Assembly (NCBI GenBank): GCA_951799405.1
Contig: OX637363.1
Span: 7,688,001-7,752,000 of the forward strand
Reading direction: 5' to 3'
Length of the DNA: 64,000 bases
Origin: Agapetus fuscipes
Taxonomy: Eukaryota > Arthropoda > Insecta > Trichoptera > Glossosomatidae
The notes under the pieces were generated by a model. The model had not been told where the DNA came from, did no database searches, and saw only the letters and a list, made by a program, of their open reading frames with translations. A program made the position numbers and the translations under genes. Positions 22,691 to 33,597 of the stretch are shown in pieces (the first letter of the stretch is position 1; every line of letters begins with the position of its first letter).

Positions 22691-23174
22691 CTCGATTGGC
22701 GGTACACAGTGACATACTTTACCCACCTTGATGTATGGAAGCGAAGCCTGGACGGTGAATGAAAGTGAAATTAGCAAAGTCCATACTGTTGAAATGGACT
22801 TTCTAAGAAGTATGATTGGGAAAAAACGGAGTGACAGGGTAAGGAATGATTTTGTAAGAGAAGAATGTGGTGCAAGAGAAAGTGTGAAAGTGAAGATTAA
22901 AAGAAGTTTGTTAAGATGGTTTGGGCATATGGAGAGAATGAATGAGGAAAGACTGACGAAGAAAGTATATGTTGGTAGAATAGATGGATGTCGTGGTAGA
23001 GAAAGACCGAGAAAGGTATGGATGGACCAAATATCTGTAATTGCGAATGAATGGAATATCCAGAGTCATAATAAAAGAAGAGCTTGTATGAAGAAGGTTA
23101 TGACTCTGGAGGAAATGAAAGAAGTATGCAAGGATAGAAAGAAATGGCGGTTGATCTGTAATGTTAGCGGCTAG
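22691..23174 (+). pseudogene. RTE-type reverse transcriptase C-terminal fragment, open frame
   Basis: 148 codons open from 22728: MYGSEAWTVNESEISK, RWFGHMERMNEERLTKKVYV, RPRKVWMDQISVIANEWNIQ, MKKVMTLEEMKEVCKDRKKW, then stop. It is the thumb/C-terminal end of an RTE-clade polymerase; the catalytic core is absent, so this is a 5'-truncated insertion despite its intact frame. The best copy of this family here. Confidence 0.8.
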
Positions 23175-23276
23175 GGTTTATTAAAGTGAAATTGGTTTTA
23201 TGATTTAGTTTTTTTTAATGTCTATGTTTATATTATTATTTATTGATTTACAAAATGTAATTTGTGATGTATGTTC

Positions 23277-23408
23277 CTTGACTTATAGGTTGGTATGCGG
23301 CTGACCACCCATACTGTAAAAAATGGTTCACTTTGCCAATGTCACCCCTGTTTCAGGGAAGGACGGCAAGAGTTGCAGGGCTTATGTTCATTTGAGATTG
23401 GGTTTTTA
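23277..23408 (+). mobile_element. T-repeat, 5' half
   Basis: CCTTGACTTATAGGTTGG to TTTGAGATTGGGTTTTTA, then cut off. Confidence 0.8.
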
Positions 23409-23465
23409 TTAAATTAAATTAAACCATCAAATTTGATGTGTCAATCAAACATTGATTGGAGGTTG

Positions 23466-24093
23466 TGTTATGTTATTTTATAATAACATTGAAAGAACAA
23501 TCCCGAAGTGTGCAGTGTATGTTTGTGGGCCGAACGGAGCCGAACGGTCACGGAAGCGGCCGAACTGCACCGTATGAACTAATCAGGCCGTCGTTCGTTA
23601 GTTCCCGGCAAGATGCCAAGCGATTAAGACGTTAGCGACCAAGCACCAAGCGGTGCAAGAGGGGGCACTACAATGGAGCTCCCTCCCCCCCATCTACTTG
23701 GATTTCCTGCCAGCAAGGCACCCGCCTTGTGGACCAGAGGCATAGGAGCGCCCACCCAGGGACTCCAACGTGTGGAGGCGTCCGCCTTGTGAACCGTCGC
23801 TAGCCTGGGGCGCTGCCCCAGGCCTTCCGTTTAGAACTCCAGCCAACGGAATAGGGAGTGTTCTAGTGACAACCTGTAGGTCTGGCCAATCCCTTATTTC
23901 CCCTTTTCCCCCCCATATTAGTACAGTAATAAACCCTTATTTGTTCATGTTAACTTTATCTTTTAATTATACAACCTTCCCAAGATATAAGTAAGCAATA
24001 CCGAAGGAAAGAACCCCACGCCCTGAGAGTGATGCTGATGAGAGCTAGCCGGATGTAAGTATCCTGAAGATATCTTTGAATCTAAACATAACA
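23466..24093 (+). mobile_element. long terminal repeat, 628 bp
   Basis: Starts TGTTATGTTA and ends AACATAACA, giving a 9 bp perfect terminal inverted repeat, and is followed within 2 bp by a primer-binding-site-like TGGTGCAACAAGCC. The layout is that of a 5' LTR of a BEL/Pao- or Gypsy-type element in plus orientation. No second LTR is seen in the window. Confidence 0.7.
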
Positions 24094-24095
24094 GT

Positions 24096-24109
24096 TGGTG
24101 CAACAAGCC
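24096..24109 (+). promoter_or_regulatory. candidate tRNA primer-binding site
   Basis: TGGTGCAACAAGCC begins 2 bp after the LTR; TGG is the complement of a tRNA CCA end. The tRNA species was not identified. Confidence 0.5.
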
Positions 24110-24199
24110 TCAAGCGTTTCATTCTTTTTCTACGAGTCTATCTTGTCTGCCCACATGCACCTTTCGATGATTGAAGTAACTAAACACTGAAATCATTTA

Positions 24200-25081
24200 T
24201 TCATTCAATATTTATGACAGACATTGGTAGACTTAAGTCCGGACACTTTGATAATCCGCCATGGGTCTGTGTTTCCTATTTTGATAAGCGCGCCCCTTCC
24301 GTGTTTAAAGTTTATCCCGGCGCATTACAAATCCTCACAGCATCGTTTGTACTCGTAAATACGGCTGGCAATGTATCTGTTTGTCACGTAAGTAATAAAG
24401 AAAGTGTATCAGCTAAATGGGTCAGCCGCTTACAATGTCCGTACGGGTCCCGTCACCCTACTGTTACTTAATCCTTCCGACAGTGCCCCGAGTATAAAAA
24501 AAGTTAACCAACGCGTATACCAAAAAACGCTTTTGAACATAAACAGCTCCTCTGTAGAGCGTTTTGGTTTCCGTACATTTTCGGTTGACTTCACACGTAA
24601 AGTTTAACAGCCTGCGCTTCCAAACAAGGGTAAACTACCCAGTTATTGGACACTGAACAAAACTTTACATTGCCACGTTCTTGAGAGCGCGTCAATATCA
24701 TTTAAAATCACTTTGTAACTAACTTAACCAAGTTTCTCATGAAACACTTTTTGAATGTTCGACGAGTTACTACTTCTTCTTATTTTGGTAACATTTCTAT
24801 CGAAGATCGGCGATCATCATGGCTATTTTCACTTTGGATACTGCGACTCGGAAAAGCGACTTGGTGCTTTTGTTGAATTATTGTCGCAGGTTTTTCAGCC
24901 GCGATATCCTTCTTCGCGATGTTTTTCTCCCCTCAATCTTACTCTGTATGATAAGATGGAGAAGGCGGTATATCTCATTTCTCATAATGCGACCAAAGTA
25001 CTTACATCATCTTTCTCTGCTATATGGTTGGCAGAAGTTCCTTTGTGCTATACAGTAATCGAAGGACTTCCTCATTGGTAA
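24200..25081 (+). pseudogene. degenerate coding-like region, unrecognised
   Basis: Three overlapping open stretches in shifting frames (24214-24471, 24404-24607, 24755-25081), with protein-like composition: YFDKRAPSVFKVYPGALQ, then NINSSSVERFGFRTFSVDF, then SEKRLGAFVELLSQVFQ. Together they look like one frame-shifted protein of about 280 residues. It sits directly after the LTR and PBS, where gag would be expected, but I recognise no gag, protease or zinc-knuckle motif. Function unknown. Confidence 0.35.
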
Positions 25082-25087
25082 CCTGTA

Positions 25088-25320
25088 CCCTTAGTACGAG
25101 ATGCAAAACTTGAGAAAATTAAGTTTACGGAAAATTAAAGCGTGATTTCGCCCAAAATCTGCCGTTTTTGTTTCTTACACTTTGTGGTCTTAGCAAAAGA
25201 GTTACAGTGATGAAGAAAATCAAGCTTAAACAAACAAAAACGGCAGATTTTGGGGGAAATCACTCTTTAATACTTTCCGTAAACTTTACTTTACTCAAGT
25301 TTTGCAACTCGTACTCAGGG
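25088..25320. mobile_element. fold-back MITE, family 2b
   Basis: CCCTTAGTACGAG at the left and CTCGTACTCAGGG at the right, flanked by TA on both sides. Arms are complementary for about 85 bp (AACGGCAGATTTTGGG and its complement). Terminal motif shared with 2332-2515. The TA target suggests a Tc1/mariner-like source. Confidence 0.75.
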
Positions 25321-25324
25321 TACT

Positions 25325-26640
25325 GATCACGCCAGGCGATCTGAAGCATTTTTCGGTAGACTTGCATCTTGAACGCTTCGGTTCGTCTCTTCAGTGCCTG
25401 TGTGAGCGTCCATCCCTCCAAACCATATAGAGCAATCAGCATAGTCCCTCATCATGCGCTTACGAAGTTCAAGGTTCAAATCTCGGCACAGCACTTTGGC
25501 GAAGACTTGCTCTAACCTGCTTCTGACTTCTTGATTGACACATGTCCCACTTTTCGTTGACCATACATCCCAGGTATCTGTAGCCTGCATCTTTCAATGC
25601 TTTCGCCCTCTAGCTCTACATGTACGGAAGCGTTTGTGTTTTCTGTTGATTAGAATGGTCTTAGTTTTGTTGATGTCAATGTTAATGCCAGCTTCTTTGC
25701 TAGCGACATTTATTCGAGTGAACAATGCTTGCTGATCCGCCTCTGTGTCAGCGAGTAATAATAATAAAAAGTAATAAAGGTCTTTATTGTTTTTATCAAT
25801 ATGTACATAATAATTTACAATTACAAAAATCTCATTACAATAGATATCCCCAAAGTAAGCATAGCTTGTGTTTCGGGGAGGATTCCAACTTATGTTAACT
25901 TAAAATTAGATAAACATTTCTTAATATTACTTAGAATCAATCACTCAATGGATAATCATTTCCTACCAGGTATTTCACATTTAGTTTTTTTATATTGTTG
26001 GTCCACATGCGGCATGTGTGAGCGCGAAATTATGCGTGTCTTGCTTGTGGGAATGCATTTAATATGAACCTCAAATGATACATATCTTTGCAACTTAGAT
26101 TTAGATTTAGATTTAGTCATAAACAAATGCCCCGAGTTGGGTGACTACTGAGCCGAAACAGGAATATAAAAAAAGAGTTAACAGTTTTAAATAGAAAATA
26201 TAAAAACATAAATTATACATACCTATACATTATACATACCTATACATTATACATATGTATGTATATTATTACATAGGTATATAAAAATAATAATAATAAC
26301 AAAAAAAATAATAAATAAAAACACTCAACTATTTACACCTCCTTCAAATATTTGTTGATCATATATTTAATGGCCCTAGCATCTATCATCCTCATACCTA
26401 GAATAAAGTGCGTTGTACCACTTTACACCCAAATAATCCTAATAGAGTAGGACTGTTTCATCGGCATACCGCAAGTTGTTTATCAGCTGCCCGTTGACAA
26501 CGATGCCTTCCCTAGCCTCATGAAGAGCTTACGCCATGATCCTTTCAGAATACAAGTTAAATGGCGTTGGTGAGTGCCCCTGTCTAACTCCTCTCTTGTT
26601 AGGTATTCGTTTTACAACAATGTTTTTCAATCTGTGGGTC
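25325..26640 (-). pseudogene. RTE-type reverse transcriptase fragment, interrupted
   Basis: Minus strand from the right: KRIPNKRGVRQGHSPTPFNL, then NNLRYADETVLL (a YADD-box equivalent with Glu in place of the second Asp), interrupted by an insertion, then ADTEADQQALFTRINVASKE, INKTKTILINRKHK, VNEKWD, ELRKRMMRDYADCSI, YGLEGWTLTQALKRRTEAF and YRKMLQIAWRDQYP. This spans the catalytic palm to the thumb. Several frame changes and stops; dead copy. Confidence 0.75.
25758..26444 (-). mobile_element. insertion splitting the RT fragment, target duplication GAGTA
   Basis: 687 bp flanked by GAGTA at 25753-25757 and 26445-26449. Minus-strand orientation: the 3' end is AATAAAGACCTTTATTAC followed by (ATT)n, as in other non-LTR 3' ends. 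It shares its tail with 48570-48690. A T-repeat 3' end (about 25995-26118, plus) is nested inside. 26209-26260 holds a short ACATACCTATACATTAT tandem. Confidence 0.65.
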
Positions 26641-26751
26641 GCGACTCCAAGAGAGGCCCATTAAATTACCGATTCGGATATTTGACGACCGGTTATTAGA
26701 GAATTTACTTTATTTTCGACTTGATTTTATGCTTACTGCGGCTGCTCTTGC

Positions 26752-27018
26752 CATTGCTGTTGCACCAACCTCTAATCAATATTTGATTGACTCATCCAAT
26801 TTGATTGCTTAATTCTGGTAGGGACCTCGGTTAAATATTTCTCGGAAGTGGGTAATATGATGGAATTTGAGCAGGAAAGATGATGTATACCAGCTGATTT
26901 ACGTATATGCAACAAATTTTTTTATTTGATTGGATAATATGATGGAATTTGAGCAGGAAAGATGATGTATACCAGCTGATTTACGTATATGCAACCAATT
27001 TTTTTATTTGATTGGAGA
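26752..27018 (+). mobile_element. MITE family 3, with internal 82 bp tandem duplication
   Basis: TTGCACCAACCTCTAATCAA and TTCTCGGAAGTGGGTAATAT match the copy at 38617-38856. The interior 26853-26934 is repeated at 26935-27016 with a single visible difference. Confidence 0.75.
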
Positions 27019-27245
27019 AATCACACTTAATGTTTATTTATGTTTAACATAGACAGCAGCATGACTGCAAAGACTTGCACCGGTCCTTAGAAGTCCGCCC
27101 AAAAACCGAGACAACCCAAATCACCGAGCTGTGCGTGTAGCATGAGTAGGAGCAATGGGAGGAGCGTGTTTACATTCTGACTTGCTCACTGTCAACATTT
27201 CAAATTATTTCAAATTTCACCACATGTATCGCCACCCACTTGTAA

Positions 27246-27509
27246 CTAACTCTGTCGCCATTCCGCTAGGGGTAGCCAGAGCCTCTGCGAAGCTGTCATA
27301 TTCATCACCATTTTCGAGCATTTTCTTCTTTTACGCTCGCTTTGTATATCCCATTCTTTCACCATCTCCTCAATCTGATCACTCGATATTTTTCTCGGTT
27401 GTCCCTTACCTCTTTTTCCTTTCACACTCCCTCTGTATATATACTTTGTCAGTCCATCATCATTCATTCTTTCCACATGCCCACACCATCTCATCACATT
27501 CTTTTGTAC
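27246..27509 (-). pseudogene. RTE-type reverse transcriptase C-terminal fragment
   Basis: VQKNVMRWCGHVERMNDDGL, TKYIYRGSVKGKRGKGQPRK, DQIEEMVKEWDIQSERKRRK. Truncated on its upstream side by the LTR that follows in the window. Confidence 0.8.
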
Positions 27510-27962
27510 TGTAACGAAATACACTGGTAGATGCTTATTGGTGTACGTGTGTTTTGAGATAATGTTCTGGCCCAGACGATTGTAATTGTAAGGTGTGTAT
27601 GTAGGTAGGAAATGGACTCTTCATGAAATAAATATGTCCAGAATCGTCTATACAACTGTGGTAGTGGAACTTTCTAGGGCAGGCTGGAATGGCCCCTAGG
27701 TTCCGCTATAAGAAGGGCGACAATCGGCTGGAGCGAGTTAGTCTTTCAAGCACTCACACAGAGGAATATCTAGTTACTAGGGCGACCAATATGGTGTAAA
27801 ATAAATGTAATCTGTACGAAATAAATAAGTGTGTTAAAATAAATCTGTTAAAATAAGTCTGTTAAAATAAATCTATTGTAAGAAAGTCTGTGTAAATAAA
27901 CTGTATGGCTAACTTGTGTTGAACTTGTGTTTTAATTAAAAGAACCCAGGAAAAACGTAACA
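27510..27962 (+). mobile_element. solo LTR, target duplication GTAC
   Basis: TGTAACGAAATAC at the left, AAAAACGTAACA at the right, with GTAC at both flanks (27506-27509, 27963-27966). CGCTATAAGAAGGGCGAC at 27699 resembles an LTR promoter. No internal region adjoins. The 4 bp duplication fits Gypsy-type integrases. Confidence 0.8.
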
Positions 27963-28577
27963 GTACCATAATACTTACTCATAATAAAAGATTGGTCTGT
28001 GTTTCCATAGCATATTTGTGGATACCAATGCTAAATTATATCGGTCATCAGGATTATTACTATTCAAGGAACATTTCTAAATTACGGGACAACATTAATA
28101 TCAAAACAATATTCCGTTCACTATCTACCCAAATCATGGAATACTCGTATTACGGAGCGTTGTACCAGAAATATATGGAAAACAAAACTCTCTCTATCAA
28201 CTCAGTTTTACTTTCGATACGTTGTTTGACAGACGTCATGGTTAAGTTAAAACGTAAAGTTGTATACTTGCGGTAGAGACCGCTATCCCGGTTAACCCTC
28301 ACACAAAACAGATTTATTTCACTTACAAACAATGTAATCACTACCGATATTAACACAATTTCTCTCAGCTCAACGCGGTAAATCTATTGTTCTCCTTATT
28401 GCACACTTACTTGTATCAATAATAATCTACTGTCCCAAAAGCATTAACAGGACAAGACCGTGATAGTAATATAAGGTGGAGTTTGAAATAAGGACCACAC
28501 AAATGCTAGGAAAACCTTAATGTAAGCTGCATCACAAATACTTAACACGAATCATTTTAAAAAAATTGTAAATATAT
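27963..28577. other. no gene recognised
   Basis: ORFs at 27992-28276 (plus) and 28150-28356 (minus) have no motif I recognise. Confidence 0.35.
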
Positions 28578-28932
28578 TGTTATGATTTAAGTTGGGGCTC
28601 TCTTTTAATAAAGCTGCAATTATTTATTTTAACTGAATTTATTTTACACGGTTTGATTCACAATTAACAACAATTGATAATCTCTGCTTATTGGTCTTCA
28701 CGGCAAAATGCTTGGAGCCACTAGTCGCTCTCCGCACCATTGCAGTCCCTATATATATATGTACAAAAGAGATTTTTCTCGCATATTCTAGATCATTCTT
28801 CAATTGTTCGCTCACACCAGAAGGTCTTTCTATGCACTACCACCATCATGGACTACTCCCAGATTGTTCTACCCACACTATATCGTACATGTATATGTGC
28901 GCGTAGGTACTTTGATTTCATAGTTCGTAACA
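28578..28932. mobile_element. solo LTR, target duplication ATAT
   Basis: TGTTATGATTTAAG to AGTTCGTAACA, flanked by ATAT on both sides. Partial relative at 12500-12833. Confidence 0.65.
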
Positions 28933-28973
28933 ATATATATTTGTTTTGTGGTGATAGTGTTTAATACTTTACT

Positions 28974-29233
28974 AATCTAATCTAATCTAAGCTGCAAAGA
29001 TTTATATCATTTAAGATTTATATATAAAATGCATTCCCACAAGCAGACATGTAGGTATAATTTCTCGCTAACACATGCCGCATGTGGACCTACAATATAA
29101 AAACCCAATCTCAAATGAACATAAGCCCTGCAACTCTTGCCGTCCTTCCCTGAAACAGGGGTGACATTGGCAAAGTGAACCATTTTTTACAGTGTGGGTG
29201 GTCAGCCTCATACCAACCTATAAGTCAAGGAAA
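28974..29233 (-). mobile_element. T-repeat, full length
   Basis: (CTAAT)n at 28974 to ACCTATAAGTCAAGGA. Confidence 0.88.
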
Positions 29234-29271
29234 GTGCTTATTTTTATTTCAATGCGTTCAACAACATTTAT

Positions 29272-29591
29272 TGACCGGTCCGTAGCTCAGTGGTAACACT
29301 GCGGACTTTGAGTAAGAAGGTACTGGGTTCGAATCCCGGCGGAGCACAAAAAAATACCATTTATATTTTCAAATTTGTTTTTTGCTGGGTTGAAAAATTC
29401 AGAAATCTGTACCAATGACCGGTCACCAAAGGTCCATCCAGCCGTAAAGCAACTGGGTCTTGCTTGAGTATTGGCGCTTTGTAGCGACGACCAAGCTCGT
29501 AAACCTCTGCGGCACTACAACAAGTGTCATAGATCCCTAGAGTCTCCAGAATCTAGGGAGTCTCCCGCACAGGATTTCTTTAAAAAAAAAA
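29272..29591 (+). mobile_element. SINE A with its own 3' end and A tail
   Basis: GACCGGTCCGTAGCTCAGTG head, A body, then a unique end CACTACAACAAGTGTCATAG … CCCGCACAGGATTTC and an A run. This shows that A can be a free SINE with its own tail. Confidence 0.85.
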
Positions 29592-30042
29592 TGCGTGCAG
29601 AATAAGAAAGACAATTGGATGGTAGGTATACACCCAATGTCCATTCCAAATAATCATTTATCAAATATTGACAATCATAATTCGCGGCATTGAATCCATT
29701 TATTACAGAAACGAAATACTGACAATATAACATCATAGGTAGGTACGTATAGAGACGCCATTGCTGATTTATTACTTTTCATTTGCAGGACAGTGAACCG
29801 CCGCTCAGAAATAGAGTCTAACAAGCCAATCAAATATTTATGTTATACCAGCAAATAATGTCCAATTAGGAATCCCCTTATTATCTCTTCTTTCTTCAAA
29901 TAAAACTCTTCACATTTCTTTGTGATCCTCGCGTCAATAAGGATGAGGATGAAGACCTACCTCAATATATGAAAAAGTCTTATACTTGATACTTTTGTTC
30001 TCAGAGAAGAATTAATTAAAAATGAGAACATATAGGTAATTT
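29592..30042. other. no gene recognised
   Basis: Spacer between two SINE A copies. Confidence 0.4.
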
Positions 30043-30161
30043 GTCAACGACGTTAGCCATGTTGAAAGCACCGGTTCCCATAGATCACCGAAGTTAAGCA
30101 ACATTGGGCGTGGTCAGTACTTGGATGGGTGTGCGCTCAGGTACACCGCGTGTCGTTGGCA
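30043..30161 (+). rRNA. 5S rRNA-like sequence, probably a pseudogene
   Basis: 119 bp, the usual 5S length. Ends GTCAACG and CGTTGGC can still form the terminal stem. CACCGAAGTTAAGCAACATT and AGTACTTGGATGGGT match the internal promoter regions of animal 5S genes. The region after GGATGGGT is diverged from the usual ACCGCC string, and no T-run terminator follows before a SINE begins 7 bp downstream. Likely a retroposed or orphan copy. Confidence 0.75.
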
Positions 30162-30168
30162 TCTCGGA

Positions 30169-30905
<737 letters not shown>

Positions 30906-31082
30906 TGGTGCAACCAAAGCTATAGGGAAAATGAAAGGACATTCAGGTTAATCTACTGTGTGCCTGATTTACTTTTACGCTTAGAAAAATTGGAGCATTT
31001 TTTTTCTCTTATAAATGGAGAAAGATGAAATTAATTAAAGAAAATTATATTCACCATCACATTTTTTATGAAACACCCGGGA
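30906..31082 (+). pseudogene. duplicated WRAP53 exon 3 end plus intron 3
   Basis: GGTGCAACCAAAGCTATAGG and the following 23 bases repeat the last codons of WRAP53 exon 3 (TKAIGKMKGHSG). The similarity continues past the splice donor into intron sequence (CTGATTTACTTTTACGC; TATTCACCATCACATTTTTT; GAAACACCCGGG), matching the complement of about 54753-54912. Because intron is included, the copy arose from DNA, not mRNA. It has small indels and no onward exon. Confidence 0.85.
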
Positions 31083-31101
31083 ATTTGCCAATGTATTTTT
31101 G

Positions 31102-31538
31102 TTAATCTAATCTAAGTTGCAAAGATATGTAACATTGGGGATTCGCATTATATGCATTCTCTCACAAGCAGACACGTACAAGTTCGCAGTTGCACATACC
31201 GCATGTGAACCTACAACATAAAACCCCAAATCTCAAATGGACATACACCCTGCAACTCTTGCCGTCCTTCCCTGAAACAGGGGTGACATCGAATAAGAGT
31301 TTTAGGCTTACACGGCCGGCTGATGATGCTGGAGTGATGTTTTGCGGGATCTGTTGCCGTGGTCTGTGGGAGCTGGAGCTTCCGTAAGTTGTAGGAGCTT
31401 ACGGAAGCTCCAGATCCCACAGACCACGGCAACAGATCCCGGAAAACATCACTCCAGCATCAGGGGTGACATTGGCAAAGTGAACCATTTTCTACAGCAT
31501 GGGTGGTCAGCCGCATATCAACCTATAAGTCAAGAAAA
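31102..31538 (-). mobile_element. T-repeat split by a hairpin insertion
   Basis: 3' two thirds at 31102-31289 and 5' third at 31461-31538, separated by the palindrome at 31290-31460; the joined copy would be full length. Confidence 0.85.
31290..31460. mobile_element. hairpin insertion with 12 bp target duplication
   Basis: Flanked by CAGGGGTGACAT on both sides (31278-31289, 31461-31472). Most of it is a palindrome: arms 31324-31387 and 31398-31460 (TGATGCTGGAGTGATG …, GTGGTCTGTGGGAGC …), loop about 10 bases. An arm-like single copy is at 36943-37018. Confidence 0.8.
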
Positions 31539-31566
31539 GTAGTAGTTAGTAACAATGAAGTAGTAT

Positions 31567-31826
31567 CTAATCTAATCTAATCTAATCTAAGTTGCAAGGA
31601 TATGTTACATTGGAGATTCACATTACATGCATTCTCACAACCAGACACGTACAAGTTCGCGCTTGCACATGCCTCATGTGAACCTACAACATAAAAACCA
31701 AATCTCAAATGGACATACACCCTGCAACTCTTGCCGTCCTTCCCTGAGACAGGGGTGACATTGGCAAAGTGAACCATTTTTACAGCATGGGTGGTCAGCC
31801 GCATACCAACCTATAAGTCAAGGAAC
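31567..31826 (-). mobile_element. T-repeat, full length
   Basis: Starts with four CTAAT units and ends ACCTATAAGTCAAGGA. Confidence 0.88.
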
Positions 31827-31894
31827 AAGTAGTTATTATAAAAGTCTAGGGTGTTATTCACGCTAATAATAATTAAAGTACCAGTTTTCTCAAA

Positions 31895-32062
31895 ATTAAA
31901 ATACTGGCAAGGCTTACTCAGCCTGCACAAGAAATGAGAACCAAGCTTGGAAACCAGTTTAAAAAACCCCACTTCAGTGGCGTGGTTGGTGTAAGACCGG
32001 CCTTGTTACCTGTGAAAATAAAAGGTTCTGCTCGCCAACTGCCACTCTTGGTAAGAAGTTTT
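31895..32062 (+). mobile_element. SINE B fragment
   Basis: AAAATACTGGCAAGGCTTAC and GTGGTTGGTGTAAGACCGGC match the B body; head missing. Confidence 0.65.
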
Positions 32063-32387
32063 TTTTCATCCAAGCAGCATTACATCATCATCATCACTGC
32101 ACATCATTACTGTCAGAGAGCAAATCTTCGTAACGCAACTCATAAAATGAAACAATTACTTACTTATTTTTCTTCCTCTTGTTCAACCATCTCTCCACTG
32201 ATTGATGTAGGCTTCTTCCACCTTCCTTTACCATTCTCTTCCCTTATCCAGTCTTGTCCACCTCCTACTCGGCACATCTTTTCTGGGTCTAACATATGAT
32301 CCCTCTTTTCTAATCCTAAGGTCATAATTTTATAACTCTCGGTGTCCTAACAGATTTTTTAACATTGTTTTTTTTTGTCTATTCCAG

Positions 32388-33597
32388 GCTTTACCGACAA
32401 AGGAATCTCTTTCTCATGGTTGGCAGCACATGGACCTGTGGTTTTGGCGCCCTTTTGCCCACCTGGTTTGGCTACTGGGGACGTTTCGGCCTGGACCGCA
32501 AGATTGGTTCGTGCTCCATCTTACCGGATCGCTACGGACACTCCCCAAAAGAATTCCTATTTGTGGTGGCATTCGTTCTCCCCTGTTTGGCTATAGTCAT
32601 CTGCTACGCCAGGATCTTCTACATAGTCAGAAAAACAGCCCTGCAGTCAAGAAGCCACAAAAACAACGGAAGAAAACCGTCAAACTCCCAACCCAGCAAC
32701 ATGGGAACTTCAGCCGCGTCCTTGGACACAAGCATGCAACTTAAGCCCATAACAAAACTCAAAAAGAACCACTTGCTAAGCCCCGAAGACTCCAATTTTG
32801 GTTCCATGTCTACAACTACAACAGGAGCTGAGAAATCATTGAGCTTTGCAAATGAAAAATCATCATCGATAAACGATAAGAACAACATAATCTATATAGA
32901 TGGCAACACACATAAAGAAAACGGAATGACAGAGATCAACAGCAATTATAACAATGATAAACTACAAGTAACAGAAATCAGCATCAAACTAAACCAAAGA
33001 CTGCCGGATCCCAATTTGCTATCCCCACCTGGAGCAATATACAAAGCATACGAGAAGAAGTCCAAAAAAATCATAATGGAGCCTTCTAGTTCATCTGGGA
33101 TAGACACATTTGATGATCCAGACAACACCTCAATACGTTCCAACACTCCCACATCCTTAGACTCTTCCCCGACAAACAACGGAAGACGAAAATCAAGAAA
33201 CAGTCGGTTTGCGAGTATACCATCTCTAACACGGATGACATCAGTCTTCAGCAGGAAGGAAGGAGCTAGAGTCGGAAAGAGACGTCGATACACAGCACCA
33301 CTTCCCATCTCTAATGGCTACCCAGGCAAGATGACAACCAAAGACAAGAAACTCCTCAAAATGATCCTAGTCATATTCATTTCTTTCTTGGTCTGCTACC
33401 TACCAATCACAACCACAAAGCTGTTTCACGCTGCATTAGAGATTCGTACTCTGAACATTGCTGCATACATTCTGATCTACCTGACGACTTGCATCAACCC
33501 AATCATTTATGTGGTGATGTCATCAGAATACCGGCAAGCTTACAAAAATCTTCTGATGTGTCGCGGGTTCAGCCAAGATATCTCAAAGAGACCATGA
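32388..33597 (+). CDS. Tre1/moody-type class A GPCR, last exon
   Basis: Last exon (1,210 bp, about 402 residues) of a rhodopsin-class receptor; the exons for the N-terminus and TM1-TM3 are not found in the window. A T-rich tract and TTCCAG precede the acceptor at 32387. TM4 is FLMVGSTWTCGFGALLPTWF; ECL2 holds the conserved Cys (IGSCSIL); TM5 is FLFVVAFVLPCLAIVICYAR. A long loop 3 of about 230 residues, rich in Ser, Asn and Thr, follows. TM6 is MILVIFISFLVCYLPI and TM7 ends CINPIIYVVMSSEYRQAY, with NPIIY for NPxxY. The tail is short with one Cys (LLMCRG) that could be palmitoylated. The TM6-TM7 wording resembles insect Tre1/moody receptors (germ-cell migration, glial barrier); which paralogue it is cannot be told here. 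The class is sure, the subfamily likely. Confidence 0.88.

Noticed and set aside
24200..25081. Endogenous viral gene
   Set aside because: The protein-like frames match no viral family I can name; position after an LTR and PBS makes a retrotransposon remnant the simpler reading.
30043..30161. Active 5S rRNA gene
   Set aside because: Single copy, diverged after the GGATGGGT region and no T-run terminator; kept as 5S-like only.
31934..32299. ORF just upstream of the GPCR exon as its missing TM1-TM3
   Set aside because: The translation begins in a SINE B fragment and has no receptor-like membrane segments or NRY/DRY motif.
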